Positions 60,076-64,000 of a DNA stretch of 64,000 nt are shown here, piece after piece. The position numbers and the translations under genes were made by a program. The notes below the pieces were generated by a model, which worked only from the letters and a program-made list of their open reading frames with translations, searched no databases and was not told the origin of the DNA. Source of the stretch: Desertibaculum subflavum (GTDB lineage: Bacteria; Pseudomonadota; Alphaproteobacteria; Ferrovibrionales; Ferrovibrionaceae); NCBI GenBank assembly GCA_003576705.1, contig QOZS01000019.1, positions 1 to 64,000 on the forward strand. Direction: 5' to 3'. Numbering within the stretch: position 1 is the stretch's first letter; each line of letters opens with the position of its first letter.

Positions 60076-61212
60076 TCAAACGTCGAGCGTGCCGGAGAGC
60101 CGCTCCACCGCCTCGGCATAGTCGCGCATGAAGTCGTAGACGACGCTGCGCGTCGACTGCTCGGCGTTCATCAGCCCGACCGCCTGCCCGACATAGTAGG
60201 TGGCCAGCGCCTTGGCGCCGGCATGGCCGCTCTCAGCGAGCTTGTCGACCCGGGCCAGCGCGCGCTTGGAGACTAGGCCCTGCAGCGGCATCGGCAGCGG
60301 ATCCGGCGCGCCTTCGATGCCCCAGGCATCGGTCCAGGGCGAGCGGAGCTGGCGCGTGTACTTGCCGGTGCGGCTGCGCGAGCGGACGGTGTCGCGCGAG
60401 GTGGCGGCCAGCATCTTCTGCTTCACCGTCGGCGTCGTCTCCGCCTCCGCCGTGGTGAGCCAGACCGAGCCGGTCCAGACGCCGTCGGCGCCCATCGCCA
60501 TGCAGGCCGCCATCTGCCTGCCGGTGGCGATGCCGCCTGCCGCCAGCACCTTGACCTCGGGAAAGTCGCGCATGGCGTCGAGCACTTCCGGAATCAGGAC
60601 CAAGGTCGAGACCTCGCCGCAATGGCCGCCCGCCTCGGTGCCGGCGACGATCAGAATATCGACTCCCGCCTGGGCGTGCTTGATCGCGTGCTCGCGCGCG
60701 CCGGTCAGCGCGCCCACCGGCACGCCCTTGCGCCGCGCCCGCTCGAACATGGCCGGCGGCGGCACGCCGAGCGCGTTCACGATCAGCCCGATCGGATGCG
60801 CGAAGGCGACGTCGAGCAGCCGCGCCGCGCCTTCCTCGCGCATGTTCTCGCCGGCGGCATTGGTGAACCGCTCCTCCCACAGCCCGGCCGTGTCGACACC
60901 GTGCCGCTTCAGCAGATCCTCGACATAGCGCTTGTGTTCCGGCGGCACGCGCGCCTCGAGCTCGGACGCGCTGACGCCGCCCTCCTTCGCCTCCATCTTG
61001 TTCGGCACCAGCAGGTCGACGCCATAGGGCCGGCCCTTCACCTTGTCGTCGATCCAGCGCATCTCGATTTCGAGCGTCTCCGGCGTGTGGCCGACCGCGC
61101 CGAGCACGCCCATGCCGCCGGCATTGGTCACCTCCGCCACCACGTCGCGGCAATGGCTGAAGGCAAACAGGGGAAATTCGATGCCGAGCTTGCGGCAGAG
61201 TTCCGATCTCAT
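60076..61212 (-). CDS. Nitronate monooxygenase-like FMN enzyme
   Basis: This 378-residue TIM-barrel flavoprotein starts with C-R-K-L-G-I-E-F-P-L-F-A-F. It contains G-G-M-G-V-L-G-A, I-V-A-G-T-E-A-G-G-H-C-G and A-A-G-G-I-A-T-G-R-Q-M, then M-G-A-D-G-V-W-T-G-S. These are FMN contacts of the nitronate monooxygenase family. The C-terminal region with Y-Y-V-G-Q-A-V-G-L-M is typical of a long subgroup often found in lipid-catabolic settings. The ATG at 61212 follows CGGAGCGTG. It is convergent with the CAP gene, nine bases apart. It is the third and most divergent member of this family in the window. Confidence 0.87.
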   Translation of the reverse strand: MRSELCRKLGIEFPLFAFSHCRDVVAEVTNAGGMGVLGAVGHTPETLEIEMRWIDDKVKGRPYGVDLLVPNKMEAKEGGVSASELEARVPPEHKRYVEDLLKRHGVDTAGLWEERFTNAAGENMREEGAARLLDVAFAHPIGLIVNALGVPPPAMFERARRKGVPVGALTGAREHAIKHAQAGVDILIVAGTEAGGHCGEVSTLVLIPEVLDAMRDFPEVKVLAAGGIATGRQMAACMAMGADGVWTGSVWLTTAEAETTPTVKQKMLAATSRDTVRSRSRTGKYTRQLRSPWTDAWGIEGAPDPLPMPLQGLVSKRALARVDKLAESGHAGAKALATYYVGQAVGLMNAEQSTRSVVYDFMRDYAEAVERLSGTLDV

Positions 61213-61469
61213 CACGCGCTCCGTTGTTCTTGTGGTGATCGCGCGGGCAGGCGACGCCCCGGGCGTTTCCAGTGTCGAGCTTGGCACAACGAAGCGGCGC
61301 AAAGGAACACAATCGAGCGCGGGAACTCCCTTCGCGTCCCGTCGCAAGGAAGGTGATCCAATCGCGCTTCGGCGCCGTAGATCTCACCGTGCCACGCGAC
61401 GTCGAAGCCGACGCCCGTGGCGGCACAGCGATCAACGCTGCTCTTTTGGGTCAACATTAGGGGAATATC

Positions 61470-61967
61470 ATGCTTCGCAAGACCTTCCTGGGTCTCGCGG
61501 CGACGGCTGCGCTCGCGCTCGTCGCTGCCTGCTCCAGCAACGCGACCACGCAATCGGCCGACATCGTCGACACGGCGGTGAAGGCGGGCCAGTTCAACAC
61601 GCTGACTGCCGCGGTGAAGGCGGCCGGCCTGGTCGACACCTTGAAGGGCCCCGGCCCCTTCACGGTGTTTGCACCGACCGACGCCGCCTTCAACAAGCTG
61701 CCGCCGGGCACGGTGGAGAACCTGCTCAAGCCCGAAAACAAGGCCCAGCTGGTATCGGTGCTGACCTATCACGTCGTGCCTGGCAGGGTCGCCAGCACCG
61801 CTCTCGCCGGCAAAGTGACTGAGGCCAAGACCGTGCAAGGCCAGTCGGTCAAGATCGACGGGACTCGCGGTGGCGTCATGGTCGACAACGCCCGCGTGGT
61901 GTCGGCCGATGTCGGCGCGACCAACGGCGTCATCCACGTTATCGACACGGTGATACTGCCGAAGTGA
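61470..61967 (+). CDS. Fasciclin-domain lipoprotein
   Basis: This 165-residue protein has a lipobox (A-L-V-A-A-C, cysteine near residue 21) and one fasciclin (FAS1) domain. The signature is G-P-F-T-V-F-A-P-T-D-A-A-F near residue 62, Y-H-V-V-P-G near 100 and G-V-I-H-V-I-D-T-V-I at the end. FAS1 domains mediate adhesion or matrix contacts. AGGGGA lies five bases before the ATG. A long perfect hairpin follows the stop. Length and motifs fit the small bacterial FAS1 lipoproteins. Confidence 0.95.
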   Translation: MLRKTFLGLAATAALALVAACSSNATTQSADIVDTAVKAGQFNTLTAAVKAAGLVDTLKGPGPFTVFAPTDAAFNKLPPGTVENLLKPENKAQLVSVLTYHVVPGRVASTALAGKVTEAKTVQGQSVKIDGTRGGVMVDNARVVSADVGATNGVIHVIDTVILPK

Positions 61968-61973
61968 CGGCAA

Positions 61974-62010
61974 GCGGACTTGTCGCGGCTCAGGCCGGCG
62001 ACAAGTCCGC
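61974..62010. repeat. Perfect 13-bp hairpin between convergent genes
   Basis: GCGGACTTGTCGC (61974-61986) and its exact reverse complement (61998-62010) enclose an 11-base loop that can itself pair (GGC/GCC). It begins seven bases after the fasciclin stop and lies between two convergent genes. No T-run follows on either strand, so it may end transcription weakly or protect the 3' ends of the mRNA. Confidence 0.6.
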
Positions 62011-62081
62011 ACACCCGAAAGCGGCCTCGTTCTCCGTCCGTCCGAGCACCACGCGACCCGGCCTATAGGACATTGCCTGGA

Positions 62082-62621
62082 CTAACCGCCTTCGCCTGGC
62101 ACTTCGCCTGCGCTCGGCTCGCCTACATGGAAGCTAAGCTCCCCCGCCGAAGAGGGCTGGAAGCGCACGCGGTCAAGGCAATCCGTGGTCTCTCCATCGT
62201 CGAACGTGCATCGGGCCAAGACCAGGTGCAACTCCGTCACCCGCTCGCAGACGCCTTCCGTCATGTCGAACTGCAACGGCACGCTCTCATATCCGACCAC
62301 CCTACCTCGACGTTCGGCGATCAGCGGTCGAACTCCGGTGGCGATTCCAGTGGAGGCCAGGGCGACATCGCCGTCGTAGACCTTGGCGATCTTGAGCGCG
62401 CGGAGATCTTCCGGCGCCCTCACGGTCACGGGAATCCGGCAGGCGAAGACTTCGCCCGGCTTCGGCGCCGTCACCTCCAGAACGATCGGCGACACTCGCT
62501 TCGCCGTCTGCGCACCGGTATTGCCCACGAGGCTGCCGACACAGACAAGCGCAAGGGCGGCGGCAATGGGGGCACCGGTGATGCCGCCATGAGAGTAGCC
62601 ACAGTTCGAGCGTTTGCTCAT
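62082..62621 (-). CDS. Exported or membrane-anchored protein of unknown function
   Basis: This 179-residue protein has an N-terminal hydrophobic helix (P-I-A-A-A-L-A-L-V-C-V-G-S-L-V-G). A beta-rich body follows with P-K-P-G-E-V-F-A-C-R-I-P-V-T-V, and four cysteines that could form disulfides. I do not recognise a family; the body could be an Ig-like fold. Its ATG overlaps the stop of the BOF-fold gene by four bases, so the two are coupled and may work together in the periplasm. Confidence 0.68.
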   Translation of the reverse strand: MSKRSNCGYSHGGITGAPIAAALALVCVGSLVGNTGAQTAKRVSPIVLEVTAPKPGEVFACRIPVTVRAPEDLRALKIAKVYDGDVALASTGIATGVRPLIAERRGRVVGYESVPLQFDMTEGVCERVTELHLVLARCTFDDGETTDCLDRVRFQPSSAGELSFHVGEPSAGEVPGEGG

Positions 62622-63256
62622 TCGCCTGCCTGCTTCTGGATGACGACGGAAGTGGCCAGGAGCTCGCGGCCCTCGAACAAGTCGGCATCATCCATTTCGC
62701 CATAGACGGTGATCCTGTCGCCGGCATCCGCGAAAACGTCGTAAGGGACTTCACTGATGTCGACGGTCAAGTTGCGGGTTCCGGTGTCCAGGGTCAGTTC
62801 ATCCCCCTGCTTTCTCACCACGGTTCCGGTCATCGCAACCCATTCTTCGTCCGTCGCAAGACTGCTCGTGGGCGGGTTGTAGTAGCCACCTTCTTCGTCC
62901 GCCGGATTGGCGTAGAAATAGGTGTGGAGCTTGTCGACATACACCGTGCTCGCCTCAATGGTGCGCTTGTCGTAGAAATCGTCGTCGGTCTGACCGGTGA
63001 CGGTGACCCGATCGCCGGCAACCACCATGTTCTCTCGTATCGCGTCGTAGTCGTCGAGTTCGACCGTGATCTGCCCAGCGCCGTAGTCCAGGACGAAATT
63101 GTCGTTCCGGCTGGACTTGACCACCCCACTGACACTGACCCACTCGCGATCGAGCGCGGTCGCGATTTCGGCCCTGTCGCTCGGCTGGGCGGTGGCTGGG
63201 GATGCTGCCAAAAGGGCGACACCCACGGCGATCAGGAACGGCTTCGCTTGCTGCAT
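62618..63256 (-). CDS. Periplasmic protein with two OB-fold (BOF/YgiW-like) domains
   Basis: This 212-residue protein has a signal peptide (K-P-F-L-I-A-V-G-V to A-T-A-Q-P). Two similar domains follow: W-V-S-V-S-G-V-V with V-A-G-D-R-V-T-V-T-G, and W-V-A-M-T-G-T-V-V with A-G-D-R-I-T-V-Y-G. Each looks like the OB-fold of the YgiW/YdeI stress-protein family, so the gene probably arose by internal duplication. Relatives bind cationic peptides or metals in the periplasm. The ATG at 63256 follows GGAGGAGG; a second ATG four codons upstream is possible. Confidence 0.8.
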   Translation of the reverse strand: MQQAKPFLIAVGVALLAASPATAQPSDRAEIATALDREWVSVSGVVKSSRNDNFVLDYGAGQITVELDDYDAIRENMVVAGDRVTVTGQTDDDFYDKRTIEASTVYVDKLHTYFYANPADEEGGYYNPPTSSLATDEEWVAMTGTVVRKQGDELTLDTGTRNLTVDISEVPYDVFADAGDRITVYGEMDDADLFEGRELLATSVVIQKQAGE

Positions 63257-63448
63257 AACCTCCTCCATAGTTGAGAGCCACGCTGCCCCCCAGGCGCGCT
63301 TGTCCCGCAAACGACGCCGGCCGGCGATGGTTCCGGCGGATTGGCATCTCGCCTTTGGTCGCCTGGACGGCGGGGCCGGGGCTTGCCATCCTGCCGTCGG
63401 ATACTGGATCTCGGATTCGGTACCCAACAGGGGGGCATCGCGCGCGAC

Positions 63449-63766
63449 GTGCAGGAATCGGAATTCGCCCTACGGTATCTACCGTTCTGGATCGCCAACT
63501 ACGCGCTTGCGGTGGTGTTCTGGTCGCTGCTCGGCCGTTTCCTGCTCGGCTTCTTCGTGCCGCAGATCCAGCCCGGCAACTACATCTGGCGCGCCTTCTA
63601 CTGGCTGACCGAATGGTCGGTCTGGCTGGTACGCTGGATCACGCCGCTGGCCGTGCGGCCGTTCCTGATGCCGCTGGTCGCCGGCTTCTGGGTGTTCCAT
63701 CTGCGTATCGCCCTGTTCTTCCTCTTCGCCGGCCTCGGCATGGTGCCGAAGCTCGGCGGCAGTTGA
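63449..63766 (+). CDS. Small YggT-like membrane protein
   Basis: This protein of about 105 residues has two or three strongly hydrophobic, aromatic-rich helices. They include F-W-I-A-N-Y-A-L-A-V-V-F-W-S-L-L-G-R and F-W-V-F-H-L-R-I-A-L-F-F-L-F-A-G. The layout, a helix, then W-R-A-F-Y-W-L-T and P-L-A-V-R-P-F, recalls the YggT family, but I cannot confirm this. The GTG at 63449 (V-Q-E-S-E-F-A-L-R-Y) is the best start; no ATG lies near it. A second membrane protein gene starts eight bases after the stop. Confidence 0.72.
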   Translation: MQESEFALRYLPFWIANYALAVVFWSLLGRFLLGFFVPQIQPGNYIWRAFYWLTEWSVWLVRWITPLAVRPFLMPLVAGFWVFHLRIALFFLFAGLGMVPKLGGS

Positions 63767-63773
63767 GGGCACC

Positions 63774-64000
63774 ATGCGATTCGAGCGGCATCAGATCCTG
63801 GCCATGGTCCTCGCCGTCGCGGTGCTGAACGGCATCTTCTCGCCGTATCTCGTGCTGGTGCTGCAGCTGACGCCGATCTGGCTGCCGACCTGGGCGCCGG
63901 AAGAGCCCGGCACCGTGTTCTACCTGGCGAGCCTGATCACCGCGACGACGACCCTGCTGGTCGGCGGCGTGCCGGCGGCGATCCTGGAGCGCGCGGCGCC
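63774..64000 (+). CDS. Membrane protein, partial (runs off right edge)
   Basis: From the ATG at 63774 an open frame runs to the window end (about 75 codons): M-R-F-E-R-H-Q-I-L-A-M-V, then helices L-A-V-A-V-L-N-G-I-F and Y-L-A-S-L-I-T-A-T-T-T-L-L-V-G-G. It is hydrophobic throughout, with no stop codon. The start lies eight bases after the previous gene, so the two form an operon. Function is unknown. Confidence 0.7.
   Translation, partial: MRFERHQILAMVLAVAVLNGIFSPYLVLVLQLTPIWLPTWAPEEPGTVFYLASLITATTTLLVGGVPAAILERAA

Noticed and set aside
1..64000. CRISPR arrays, insertion sequences, rRNA genes, prophage genes
   Set aside because: I looked for regularly spaced repeats, transposase or integrase motifs, capsid or terminase motifs and rRNA signatures, and found none.

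Overview
The window is very GC-rich, gene-dense DNA from an alphaproteobacterium, most likely a free-living Rhodospirillales-type or related chemoheterotroph. I infer this from the gene content (rng-yacG, dapC-ftsK, lysC next to ptsP, ubiG, gcdH, PEP-CTERM proteins), not from any rRNA. I see no insertion sequence, prophage, CRISPR array or rRNA. About 59 protein genes and one tRNA account for nearly all of the sequence, and no gene-free stretch exceeds 300 bases.

Layout. 1-2.5 kb: end of an RNase E/G gene, yacG and an MscS channel. 2.6-8.5 kb: an acyl-CoA block (thiolase, a ketosynthase-like/Zn-ribbon fusion, a paired acyl-CoA dehydrogenase) around a DUF433/DUF5615 toxin-antitoxin pair. 8.5-13.3 kb: a phosphoesterase, ftsK and dapC. 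13.4-18 kb: a four-gene catabolic operon opposite an HxlR regulator with two matching palindromes between them, then a PuuE-like deacetylase. 18-25 kb: TrkH, two DMT exporters, glutaryl-CoA dehydrogenase, a double cold-shock protein and an acyl-CoA ligase. 25-36 kb: a transglutaminase/ATP-grasp/alpha-E cluster split by regulators and three PEP-CTERM proteins. 36-41 kb: a hydrolase, a TetR regulator with two matching operators, two exported proteins and selA. 41-45 kb: a ring-cleavage operon (uraH, maleate-isomerase-like, hydantoinase) and an MFS transporter. 45-49 kb: a transporter-fused hybrid histidine kinase. 48.8-54 kb: lysC, a nitronate monooxygenase-like gene, ptsP and a selenoprotein gene. 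54-64 kb: ubiG, tRNA-Val, a second hybrid kinase and several exported proteins.

The main discovery is at 48816-49568. A gene with a strong Shine-Dalgarno sequence has an in-frame TGA at codon 13, exactly where the first cysteine of a glutaredoxin-type CxxC motif should be (W-Q-P-G-U-T-S-C). The frame then stays open for another 237 residues through a DinB-like domain to a TAG stop. Eleven bases after the TGA is a perfect 17-base hairpin, the same spacing and size as the minimal E. coli fdhF SECIS as I recall it. selA, which makes selenocysteyl-tRNA, lies 8 kb away. I read this as a selenocysteine-containing thioredoxin-fold/DinB fusion protein. Ordinary gene calling would truncate it to its last 201 residues.

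Other points of interest are a ketosynthase-like protein that has lost its catalytic cysteine and histidine, and a racemase-family protein without its cysteines. A TetR regulon also appears to control a permuted papain-like protein. Functions come from motif reading, and start sites were chosen by hand from ribosome-binding sites, overlaps and signal peptides.
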